Source of the DNA: a virus
IMG/VR virus record: IMGVR_UViG_3300033153_007255
Location: 1 to 40,505 of that record
Reading direction: 5' to 3' (one strand)
DNA: 40,505 bases
The notes beneath the pieces were generated by a model, which had not been told where the DNA came from, did not search any database, and saw only the letters and a list, made by a program, of their open reading frames with translations. Shown here in pieces: positions 31,087 through 38,195 of the stretch. The position numbers were made by a program, and so were the translations under genes. Within the stretch, counting starts at the first letter, position 1. Every line of letters begins with the position of its first letter.

Positions 31087-31817
31087 CCGTTCACTGTATG
31101 GTTAGAAACGAGCCGTTTGTTTATTATGCGGTTAAGAGTGTGTATGATTTTGCTGATGTAATCCTGTTGTATGATACAGGCTCCTATGATCAGCATACGT
31201 TGGCTGACATTCAACTTTTACTCAAAGAGGATGTTGCCAACAAAATAGTCTTCAAAGAGGTTCCTATCGAGGTTGATGAGACTCAATGGACGACTGGTAA
31301 AGGACCAGCCAATTTTCGGAAGATGGCAGCAGCAGAAAAGGGGAAGAAAGGGAAGTGGTATTGTAGGCAGCTTCAACTTGATCATACCTCAACACGTTAT
31401 TTTATGATATTAGATGGGGATGAGGTTTGGTATCGAGCAGGTATGGAAAAATTAAAAGATACTATGAAAAATTGGCCGGAGGGTAAAATTTGTGGAAGAG
31501 TATCGTTGATTTGGTTTTATGATATGGATCATATTTTTAATACATCATGTAGTGGTAGGATTTTTCTTACAGATTCCATTGGTATTACACATTCATCCCC
31601 CGGTGAACTTCATACCATAAAAAATACTCTCATAAAAATAGGCCCGCAAAGTGATTGTACGTTTGGAGTGGGTGCGAAGTCTTATGCTCATTTTGAGACG
31701 TGGCTAAAGCCTTGGAGACGAAATGTGCATCCAGATAATATCAAACCATTTATAGGTGAATTACCTGAAGTTATGAAGGCCAATATGTCTTTTGTAGAAA
31801 GATTCAGCAACGTCTAA
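31074..31817 (+). CDS. Family 2-like glycosyltransferase, 247 aa
   Basis: GT-A fold signs: LTVHCMVRNEPFVYYAVKSV at the start, VILLYDTGSYD, and YFMILDGDEVWYRAG with a DGD metal motif near residue 107. A His-rich loop (GITHSSPGELHTIK) and YAHFETWLKPW follow. Overlaps the preceding gene by 13 bases and uses AGGAGATGCAGGT as ribosome-binding region. Sugar specificity unknown. Confidence 0.7.
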   Translation: MEGLTVHCMVRNEPFVYYAVKSVYDFADVILLYDTGSYDQHTLADIQLLLKEDVANKIVFKEVPIEVDETQWTTGKGPANFRKMAAAEKGKKGKWYCRQLQLDHTSTRYFMILDGDEVWYRAGMEKLKDTMKNWPEGKICGRVSLIWFYDMDHIFNTSCSGRIFLTDSIGITHSSPGELHTIKNTLIKIGPQSDCTFGVGAKSYAHFETWLKPWRRNVHPDNIKPFIGELPEVMKANMSFVERFSNV

Positions 31818-31844
31818 CATTTCAGTAACTAAGATTAGGAAAAT

Positions 31845-32423
31845 ATGATGATAACAGTCATTGAAGAAAAATCTATATCATTCGAAGATAATGCGTGGAG
31901 TACTAAACGTATTGTAAAGGAGGCATCTAAATATGATTCAGTGTTAGATATTGGATGTGGTGTAGGGACATTGATTAAGCAAATAAAGGCTGATGTTCGG
32001 ATTGGTGTGGATGCTTGTCCAGATGTCATAAACTCAGCATCCAAACATAGAAATAATGGTGTGATTTTTCAGATTCGTGATTTGATAAATCCAGAAAGTT
32101 TGAGTGGATTGTCTGTGGATTGTGTCGTTGGTATGGACATCATAGAACATCTTGCGATGTATGATGCTTTGATATTGTTAGAGAGATGTGATAAAATAGC
32201 TAAAAAGGAATTACTATTTTATATTCCAGTAGGAAATCATCCTCAAGATAAAGATCCCAGAGGTTTCAACAATCATTATTATCAAACCCATCGTTCTACT
32301 TGGTATCCAGAGGATATGAATGACTTAGGATATGATGTTTGGTATTACCCCAATTGGTATTTGGATGCACAACCACCTAAAGAGAAAGGAGCAATGTTTT
32401 GTCAAAAATTGATCACAACTTAG
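31845..32423 (+). CDS. Class I SAM-dependent methyltransferase, 192 aa
   Basis: Motif I YDSVLDIGCGVGTLIKQI (about residues 28-45), an acidic strand RIGVDACPDVI, and VDCVVGMDIIEHL (motif IV) are clear. The C-terminal half holds FNNHYYQTHRSTWYPEDM, as in small methyltransferases found in sugar-biosynthesis gene sets. Start ATG at 31845 (a second ATG is directly next) with TTAGGA. Confidence 0.8.
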   Translation: MMITVIEEKSISFEDNAWSTKRIVKEASKYDSVLDIGCGVGTLIKQIKADVRIGVDACPDVINSASKHRNNGVIFQIRDLINPESLSGLSVDCVVGMDIIEHLAMYDALILLERCDKIAKKELLFYIPVGNHPQDKDPRGFNNHYYQTHRSTWYPEDMNDLGYDVWYYPNWYLDAQPPKEKGAMFCQKLITT

Positions 32424-33535
32424 ATATACAGGGAGCATCTTTCCATCCTTTTGACAGCACTAAGATACTCGCTCATGGTGATAGAATGGAAGCTATTGTG
32501 AACGAGAAGTATTTACCTCCCATTGTTATGAACTTGGATGTCACTGGAAAGTGTCAGTATCATTGTCCTCATTGCCATCACAGACGCAAGCAAGTTCATG
32601 GCAAGAATTTACCGGACTTGCCAGAAAGATTAGCTCGGACACTGCCACATTTCCTTAGACATTGGGTGAAACGTGGACAGAGGGTTAAAGCTTGTTGTAT
32701 TGTTGGTAGTCAGGGGGATGCTTTGTTATATCCCGGATTACCTTCGTTACTAAGAAATTTGCACAAGGCTGGAATAGATGTTGGATTGGTGTCTAACGGT
32801 TATGGCTTCACTCATCAGTTGCTAAACCATGCTGCCTTTTACACAACCTTCACTGGGTTCTCTATGGATGCAGGTGGTCAAGGGACTTATCAACAGATTA
32901 AGAATTGTCCAGAGGATGGATGGGAAAAGGTTTGTGGAAGCATATCCCAACTTACTACTATTATTCGTGAGAACCGTTTGCGAAATGACGTGGGTTGGAA
33001 GATACTTGTACTTCCAAAATCACATGAAGAGATTTATGAGAGCTGCCGTGTAGCGAAGAGTTTGGGTTGCCGTTACGTTCAGATACGACCGGCGGATCTA
33101 CCGGACGATCAGCGATTGGAAATCAATATTGATGTGGTCGAGAATCAAATACGGATGGCCATTGATACTTTGGAGGTCCCCGGCGAGTTTGAGATTGTTG
33201 GAGTCCGACACAAATTCAGTCCAGACTACAAGAAAGTTCTTCCAAGCTACTGCTTCTTAACTCCATTGACAGTAACGATAACAAGTGATGGAAAAGCATA
33301 CGCTTGTGTAGATAGAAGATGTGATGAGTCTACGTTGTTAGTTGATTGTGCTAAGGATGGTTGGTCAGCATTGGAAGCAGTGTGGGGATCTCCACATCAC
33401 ATTGATATAGTTCATAATGTAATAAATCATGGAGGCAGTGGTCCTACTTGCAATATACGATGCTCTAACTTTGGTTATGATAAGTTTTTCAAGAATTACT
33501 TTGTAGATGACAATGTTGATAGGAATTTAATATAG
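32399..33535 (+). CDS. Radical SAM protein with SPASM-like C-terminus, 378 aa
   Basis: CxxxCxxC motif at Cys52, Cys56, Cys59 (GKCQYHCPHC) binds the radical-generating 4Fe-4S cluster; VGSQGDALLYPG replaces the usual GGE strand. The C-terminal part has further cysteines (SYCFLTP, YACVDRRCDE, CNIRCSNFGYD) in a SPASM-like arrangement for additional clusters. Starts at TTG 32399 with AAAGGAG 8 bases before, overlapping the methyltransferase by 25 bases. Substrate unknown: a sugar, a virion peptide or a cofactor are all possible. Confidence 0.8.
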   Translation: MSKIDHNLDIQGASFHPFDSTKILAHGDRMEAIVNEKYLPPIVMNLDVTGKCQYHCPHCHHRRKQVHGKNLPDLPERLARTLPHFLRHWVKRGQRVKACCIVGSQGDALLYPGLPSLLRNLHKAGIDVGLVSNGYGFTHQLLNHAAFYTTFTGFSMDAGGQGTYQQIKNCPEDGWEKVCGSISQLTTIIRENRLRNDVGWKILVLPKSHEEIYESCRVAKSLGCRYVQIRPADLPDDQRLEINIDVVENQIRMAIDTLEVPGEFEIVGVRHKFSPDYKKVLPSYCFLTPLTVTITSDGKAYACVDRRCDESTLLVDCAKDGWSALEAVWGSPHHIDIVHNVINHGGSGPTCNIRCSNFGYDKFFKNYFVDDNVDRNLI

Positions 33536-33556
33536 TAAGCTTTTGGAGCATATTTT

Positions 33557-33649
33557 ATGTATGCTGATTCCAATTTGCTTTCAACAGTCTTCTCAGTGCT
33601 TTTGATTATAACATTGTTTTTGATTATGAAAGGACCAAATGATGAGTAA
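33557..33649 (+). CDS. Small single-pass membrane peptide, 30 aa
   Basis: ATG at 33557 with GGAG 8 bases upstream opens a 30-codon frame ending at TAA 33647-33649. It fills an otherwise empty 103-base gap and overlaps the next gene start. The product is one hydrophobic helix (STVFSVLLIITLFLIM, about residues 9-24) with a short N-terminus and a charged tail (KGPNDE). Possible roles: membrane anchor for the adjacent enzymes or an inhibitor peptide. Its reality rests on start context and composition only. Confidence 0.5.
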   Translation: MYADSNLLSTVFSVLLIITLFLIMKGPNDE

Positions 33650-34256
33650 AGGAGGTTTTCTTGTTGTTGGATATTACACGAAGAACAGTATATATGAAGA
33701 TGCTGCTGAGATCTTGATAAAATCAATGTTAAAGTATAAAATTCCTTATTATGTAGAGGGTATTGAAGATAAAGGTGATTGGTGGAAGAACACACAGTTT
33801 AAGCCAACTTTTCTCATAAGGATGCTAAAAGCATTTCCAGACAAGAATATTGTTTACGTTGATTGTGATGCTGAGTTTCTAAAGTATCCTGAATTGTTTG
33901 ATACCTTTGAAGGAGATATAGGGGCATACCTTTTTGATAGAAGTTGCTATACCAAAAGTGCCGGAGGTTATGAAGTTCTTAGCGGTACGCTGTTTTTCAG
34001 GAATAATGACTTTGTAAAGAAGATACTTGATGAATGGGAACATGAATGCCTAAAGCATCTGCATGTTTGGGACCAGAAAAGTTTGGAGAGAGTTTTGAAA
34101 GGGAGATTCAAAAAACTACCCGGTGAATACTGCAAGATATTTGATAGGATGGATTCAGTAACAGACCCTGTGATCATTCATTATCAAGCAAGCAGGAAGA
34201 TAAATAAGAAGGGTGCTATGAATAGGCAGAACCGAAAAGTTAGAAGGACAAATTGA
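33639..34256 (+). CDS. GT-A type glycosyltransferase, 205 aa
   Basis: NIVYVDCDAEFLKYPELF (near residue 70) supplies the DxD motif, preceded by FKPTFLIRMLKAFP; later YEVLSGTLFFRN and WDQKSLERVL are typical of nucleotide-diphospho-sugar transferases (GT77/GT8-like clan). The C-terminal tail is strongly basic. Last gene of the rightward unit. ATG at 33639 (or 33642) with AAAGGACC. Confidence 0.75.
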   Translation: MMSKGGFLVVGYYTKNSIYEDAAEILIKSMLKYKIPYYVEGIEDKGDWWKNTQFKPTFLIRMLKAFPDKNIVYVDCDAEFLKYPELFDTFEGDIGAYLFDRSCYTKSAGGYEVLSGTLFFRNNDFVKKILDEWEHECLKHLHVWDQKSLERVLKGRFKKLPGEYCKIFDRMDSVTDPVIIHYQASRKINKKGAMNRQNRKVRRTN

Positions 34257-34260
34257 TGAT

Positions 34261-34319
34261 AAGGGTGCATATACTGAGGAGACCTTTCCACAAACCCATC
34301 TCCGAAGTTATGCACCCTT
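34261..34319. terminator. Large stem-loop between convergent operons
   Basis: AAGGGTGCATA (34261-34271) pairs with TATGCACCCTT (34309-34319), 11 bp; inside the 37-nt loop GGAGA (34278-34282) can pair with TCTCC (34299-34303). It lies between the last rightward gene (stop 34256) and the last leftward gene (stop 34327). No strong T-tract follows on either strand, so termination is inferred from position. Confidence 0.5.
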
Positions 34320-34326
34320 TAGAAGT

Positions 34327-34488
34327 TTAGGAAGGCAAGCTCATTTGCCAAGTCTTGTCTACATTTTTCTTCTTTCTTCCCACAAACCATCTATCATTGT
34401 GAATAGTCCAGCCAAGGATGAGTTTGATAATATCTATCCATGTGAGGTATGCCCTATCACCAGCAAACGCATCATAATGTACCTTCAT
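34327..34488 (-). CDS. Small hypothetical protein at the end of the recombination operon, 53 aa
   Basis: ATG at 34488 overlaps the preceding TGA (ATGA), the standard coupling in this operon, and the frame runs to TAA at 34327-34329. The product (MKVHYDAFAGDRAYLTWIDIIKL start) has a mid hydrophobic segment (WIDIIKLILGWTI) and a basic tail (GRKKKNVDK). Short proteins of this style occur near phage recombination genes, but I cannot name a family. Confidence 0.6.
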   Translation of the reverse strand: MKVHYDAFAGDRAYLTWIDIIKLILGWTIHNDRWFVGRKKKNVDKTWQMSLPS

Positions 34489-35051
34489 AATCTAATCACC
34501 TTTCCTATTTCATATTCTCTATCATGTGTAATGATTAAAAACTGTATCCCGATGTTTTCAGCCATCTCTTCCAGCATTTGTCGTACATTATCCTTATACT
34601 CAGCGGATACGAACTTAAACGGTTCGTCAAGCACCATAAACCGCCGTAGACGTGGCCGATACAGGCACAGACAAGCCACACGAACGCCAAACGCTGCTAT
34701 GTCGGCAATACCACCACCTGCCGCTGATAACGGGTCTATTTCCAGCCCATTGCGTACAAAAACCACACGAGCTTCAGTCTTTCCACGCTTCTTTTCAAAT
34801 ATAATTCTGAATTCATATGGCTTATTGAATACTGTGCTTAAACAACTGGAGACAACATCAGATATTTGGCGGTGGGCTTCTTGTTGGACATTCTTGGCTA
34901 TTTCCTGAATAATAGCTTGGGCTTCTTTAGAAGCTTTTAAGTGTTTATTCTCTTCTTTTCTTTTACGCTTTTCATCCTTCAGTGATTTCTTTTCGTGCAG
35001 ATATTCAGAATAAAGTATATTTAATCTTTTCTTATACTTCTTTATGTTCAC
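34485..35051 (-). CDS. Rad50/SbcC C-terminal ATPase half (split), 188 aa
   Basis: Start chosen at GTG 35051, which overlaps the stop of the coiled-coil gene (GTGA) with GGGGAG upstream. After about 75 residues of coiled coil come the elements missing from the N-terminal half: an ABC-signature-like PLSAAGGGIADIAAF (about 108-122), Walker B FMVLDEPFKFV (about 140-150) and the switch His in FLIITHD. Together with 36196-37107 it makes one Rad50-type head. Function: ATP-driven control of the Mre11 nuclease at DNA ends. Confidence 0.8.
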   Translation of the reverse strand: MNIKKYKKRLNILYSEYLHEKKSLKDEKRKRKEENKHLKASKEAQAIIQEIAKNVQQEAHRQISDVVSSCLSTVFNKPYEFRIIFEKKRGKTEARVVFVRNGLEIDPLSAAGGGIADIAAFGVRVACLCLYRPRLRRFMVLDEPFKFVSAEYKDNVRQMLEEMAENIGIQFLIITHDREYEIGKVIRL

Positions 35052-35290
35052 AGAAGCTCTCCCCACTGTTCTTCAAATTCTTTGAGAGCTTTATCAAGCT
35101 CTTTCTTCACTTTCTTTTTTCTCTTCTTTAATTCTGCAAGTTTCTTCTTTGCTTCAGATAGATTCTTACACCCGTGTTTTTCTTCAAGCTGTTTCAGGGT
35201 TTGCTTCAGAGCTCCTTTATATTCATCTCTCTTTTTCTTTTGGGTTTCTAATCGTTGTTTGATACTCTTGAATCTTTCTAAGATAGTCAT
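35048..35290 (-). CDS. Short coiled-coil protein between Mre11 and Rad50-C, 80 aa
   Basis: Almost entirely Lys/Glu/Leu coiled coil, with a short hinge (EKHGCKNLSEA, about 37-47) near its middle. Its place between the Mre11-like gene (abutting) and the Rad50 C-terminal half (GTGA overlap) suggests it supplies part of the returning coiled-coil arm of the split Rad50. I know similar coiled-coil frames with a 'GC.(N/T)L.EA' hinge from phage operons; no name is established. Confidence 0.7.
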   Translation of the reverse strand: MTILERFKSIKQRLETQKKKRDEYKGALKQTLKQLEEKHGCKNLSEAKKKLAELKKRKKKVKKELDKALKEFEEQWGELL

Positions 35291-36226
35291 CTAACTCTCC
35301 AAAGATTTTCTCACAATATCTATAACTATCTGAGAGACCTTGTGTGATTCAACGTATCTCTTCACCAACTCTTCAAATTCCAGGTTTAATTCACTAAGGG
35401 ATCCAAGCTGTTCAAAAAATGTACTGAGGTCTATACCATCAATAGTTGCATCACCTTTAAGTTCTATAAACTTCTCTCTATCTGTGTTAAGCTTCTCTGA
35501 TTTTACAGAACCGTCTTCATATATTATGCCTACTTGTGGTTCGTAATCCTTTTCATCACTACGTCTTCTTATTAAACAGCCACAATTGATTATAGTTGTT
35601 ACCCCTCTCTTAATTATAAATCCATCATGGTTATCCCCAAATATGACAACATCTAATCCACCAAAGTCCTGCCCATTGATATGGCAATCTTTTGTTATTT
35701 TGGATTCTACAGGGGCTCCTTTATATTTATGACTTCCATCATATACATACTGATGAGCCATAACTATTTCAAGGTCCTCGCATGTATCTTCCCCATCGTA
35801 TATAAATCCATACGGAACACCTTCAACGTAGCTGTTGTAAAATCCAGCATATTTATTTGGATGTATTATACGAATCACATCAGCTAACTCAAGAGTAAAT
35901 AATGAGCTTTTTTCTATCAGTTTATAATCATGATGTGGGAGGTCGTGCTGACCGGCAATCACAAATATTGCTTGCGTGGATTTCCTGAATGTTTTTATTG
36001 CGAAGTTTACAAGTTCCGGCGGACTATTCCATTTGTGAAACAAATCACCAGCTATCAATATGGGACATTCATATTTCTTTGCTTTTTTAATAACCTGTAC
36101 AACAGCTTTATACTGAGCTTCCAACCAATCAGGTTCATTAGACCTCCAGATAGGAGATGTAAGACTCAAATGAATATCACTGCAACAGATAGCGATTACT
36201 TTATTCGTTGACCGCAAGTTGGACAT
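35291..36226 (-). CDS. Mre11/SbcD-like DNA repair exonuclease, 311 aa
   Basis: All calcineurin-type metallophosphatase motifs are present: CSDIHLS (about 15-21), AGDLFHKWN (about 59-67), AGQHDLPHH, a MAHQYV His, and FGDNHDGF. With the Rad50 halves it would process DNA ends and hairpins, as gp46/47 do in T4. The start ATG lies inside the codons of the Rad50 zinc hook (31-base overlap). The C-terminal 80 residues form the usual Rad50-binding helical tail. Confidence 0.85.
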   Translation of the reverse strand: MSNLRSTNKVIAICCSDIHLSLTSPIWRSNEPDWLEAQYKAVVQVIKKAKKYECPILIAGDLFHKWNSPPELVNFAIKTFRKSTQAIFVIAGQHDLPHHDYKLIEKSSLFTLELADVIRIIHPNKYAGFYNSYVEGVPYGFIYDGEDTCEDLEIVMAHQYVYDGSHKYKGAPVESKITKDCHINGQDFGGLDVVIFGDNHDGFIIKRGVTTIINCGCLIRRRSDEKDYEPQVGIIYEDGSVKSEKLNTDREKFIELKGDATIDGIDLSTFFEQLGSLSELNLEFEELVKRYVESHKVSQIVIDIVRKSLES

Positions 36227-37107
36227 ATTTCACCTATAGCTTTTAGTTCTGATTTTAGTTTTGTAACAATTGCTTTAGTTTCACTTACTCTTTTTTCTGA
36301 TGCTACTGCTTGCGACACTAAGGATTGGAGTTGGTTGTAGGTTCTGTTTAGTTTATCTGATGTTTGCATTGCAGATTCTATATGACTTGTTGAAGGTATA
36401 CTTTTGGTGTCTATTTTTCCTTTCTGTTCTTTAATATCACTTACAAATCCTTTTAACTTTTCTATGTCTTCTTGAATTGTTTGCAGATTCTTGCTTATCT
36501 GGAGAATATTGTCAAAGCTTTTTTTTGCATCTACTGTAAAATCTAATTGCTTCTTTCTTTTGGTATGCTCTGTAATCCTTTCTTCTATCACGGACAATTT
36601 AGAATTGGACTCCCTTATGATAGAAGCTACTTTGGACATTGCCACATCCATTTGATCTATATTAACTATTTTGTTGAGCTGTCGGGATACTTCAGGAGGT
36701 GACAAGTGTAACCAAAATGGGGCATCGTGTTGTTGTTGTATATTGATTTCAGGGGATAGTCTCAGAAGTGCTTGTACTTCATCCGGAACCACCCCCCTTC
36801 CAAAACTTTCGAGTATGTGTTTTTTTCTTCTGTGCCTAATCACATATTTGTTTTCTCTATTTAACCCTTTCACTCTTTTCACAAAAGATTTGCCAAAAGA
36901 CATCGTAACAGTTGTCTTTTTCTTTCCATCAGTTATAAAAGCATTTCCTGATGGTTGGTTAGCTATGACAAATCTTGCAGCCCTAACTATAGAGCTTTTG
37001 CCTTCGTCGCTTGGACCTACGATCGTTGTGATCTTTGGATCGAGATCTATTTTTATTCTTCCGTGTTTTTGGAAGTTTCGCAGTTCTATGCTTTTTAACT
37101 TTTTCAT
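36196..37107 (-). CDS. Rad50/SbcC N-terminal ATPase half (split at the zinc hook), 303 aa
   Basis: Begins with the typical LKSIELRNFQKHGRI strand and Walker A GPSDEGKSS (residues 31-39), then the Q-loop region INIQQQHDAPFWL, followed by a coiled-coil arm (about 155-285). It ends with CPTCGQRIK: Cys295 and Cys298 are the Rad50 zinc-hook CxxC, and the protein stops five residues later. There is no Walker B or signature motif; these are in 34485-35051. Its start overlaps the preceding gene by 125 bases. Confidence 0.85.
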   Translation of the reverse strand: MKKLKSIELRNFQKHGRIKIDLDPKITTIVGPSDEGKSSIVRAARFVIANQPSGNAFITDGKKKTTVTMSFGKSFVKRVKGLNRENKYVIRHRRKKHILESFGRGVVPDEVQALLRLSPEINIQQQHDAPFWLHLSPPEVSRQLNKIVNIDQMDVAMSKVASIIRESNSKLSVIEERITEHTKRKKQLDFTVDAKKSFDNILQISKNLQTIQEDIEKLKGFVSDIKEQKGKIDTKSIPSTSHIESAMQTSDKLNRTYNQLQSLVSQAVASEKRVSETKAIVTKLKSELKAIGEICPTCGQRIK

Positions 37108-37312
37108 CTATCAGATCCCATCTAATGCCGAGTACATTAAGGTCATCAGTTCCATATAGAAGTTCCCTTATCTTTTTCTCGGTTTGCATTTTGATATTGA
37201 ACCAATCTATATAACAGGGAAACGGCATAGGAACAATGCGAGATTGTATATCAGCTACCGTCCATTTTTTCATTAGTTTGCGAAGTTGTTTGTATTTCTC
37301 TTTCTGTGTCAT
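36983..37312 (-). CDS. Hypothetical protein with basic overlapping tail, 109 aa
   Basis: The first 70 residues (KEKYKQLRKLMKKWTVADI...CYIDWFNIK) look like an ordinary small phage protein. The last 42 codons are read in another frame across the start of the Rad50 N-terminal gene and encode an Arg/Lys/Asn-rich tail (KTRKNKNRSRSKDHNDRRSK). Start overlaps the previous stop. Function unknown; the tail could bind nucleic acid or simply be a late stop codon. Confidence 0.55.
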   Translation of the reverse strand: MTQKEKYKQLRKLMKKWTVADIQSRIVPMPFPCYIDWFNIKMQTEKKIRELLYGTDDLNVLGIRWDLIDEKVKKHRTAKLPKTRKNKNRSRSKDHNDRRSKRRRQKLYS

Positions 37313-37617
37313 TACATCTTTCTTTCAATCAAATGCCATACATGACGACCATTTGAAGAAACACAAGTGCCGTGATAAGTTAATGTGTATTCATCAACAT
37401 TGACGAGTGCGTATCCCGTACACAGTAACATCATCTCTCTATCTTCTGTAGATTCTGGTGAATTAAAAGCATACCAGATGCGGGCCAATCCGTAGTCATA
37501 TGCAATATGAATTATTTGTGAACCTTTTGGAAGTGTTATTTTATTCCATATGTTAGGTATAATTATTCGACACTCCTGCACAGTTAATTTGCCATTCCAT
37601 AAAAGCTCAATGCTCAT
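37312..37617 (-). CDS. Small conserved phage protein (DUF7352-like), 101 aa
   Basis: The sequence layout TLPKGSQIIHIAYDYGLARIWYAF, then LLCTGYAL, then YHGTCVSSNGRHVWHLIER is that of a widespread small phage family that I associate with DUF7352, of unknown function. All beta, no signal peptide. ATGA overlap with the preceding nuclease gene and stop/start contact with the next. Confidence 0.7.
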   Translation of the reverse strand: MSIELLWNGKLTVQECRIIIPNIWNKITLPKGSQIIHIAYDYGLARIWYAFNSPESTEDREMMLLCTGYALVNVDEYTLTYHGTCVSSNGRHVWHLIERKM

Positions 37618-38195
37618 TGTCTCTGCTCCGCTATATAGATTATGTCTTTTGGTTTTACAATTTTGGTGAATGCTAAAAATGGGAATACTGTAATGCCAAC
37701 ATCTTTACTTCCTATACGTGTTCTGATCATTGCATAGGGTCTGCAAAACCTTTTCTTTGCTGTAGGCACTAACATAGAAAACATACATGTGGGTGTGATG
37801 ACCATGATATTTCTATTTTGCCTTCTAATAATAACCATCCAAGATAGTGTTTTTTCTGTTATGTGACTGTATATAGCTTGTGAGATGAAATTCTCATATT
37901 GTGGTTTACTCGTGGACAACTTATCTATCATTTCTCCTATATGACTCCCTTTATAGCCCGTCTTCATTTCTATGTTGAAAACATCTATTAGGGGTTGTCC
38001 TATAGGATCGGCAGCTTGGACATCGCCACCTTGCCCAAACGTCTGCTTATTCTTCTTAGATCTAACTGTGGATCTTGCACCACTACCAGAAGTTCTCCAG
38101 AAAATATCATCTCTTTTCCCCTTTGACCACCAGAGGCTTAATTCTTTACATATCTTTCTCTCGAACGCACTACCTTTCCTTTTTCCATTACTCAT
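37614..38195 (-). CDS. PD-(D/E)XK nuclease, Holliday-junction-resolvase-like, 193 aa
   Basis: N-terminal KGSAFERKICKELSLWW gives the first acidic residue (Glu12); GQGGDVQAADP gives Asp58; and FNIEMKTGYKG gives Glu76-x-Lys78, the PD-(D/E)XK core. WRTSGSGARSTVR lies between. It would cut branched DNA or recombination intermediates, in keeping with the RecA, SbcCD and exonuclease neighbours. ATG 38195 with AAAGGAGA, overlapping the exonuclease gene by 8 bases. Confidence 0.75.
   Translation of the reverse strand: MSNGKRKGSAFERKICKELSLWWSKGKRDDIFWRTSGSGARSTVRSKKNKQTFGQGGDVQAADPIGQPLIDVFNIEMKTGYKGSHIGEMIDKLSTSKPQYENFISQAIYSHITEKTLSWMVIIRRQNRNIMVITPTCMFSMLVPTAKKRFCRPYAMIRTRIGSKDVGITVFPFLAFTKIVKPKDIIYIAEQRQ

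Noticed and set aside
34345-34908. 187-codon plus-strand frame
   Set aside because: Antisense to Rad50-C, whose ATPase motifs and overlap starts make the minus-strand reading certain.
36671-37159. 162-codon plus-strand frame
   Set aside because: Antisense to the Rad50 N-terminal half with clear Walker A; product looks like a shadow.
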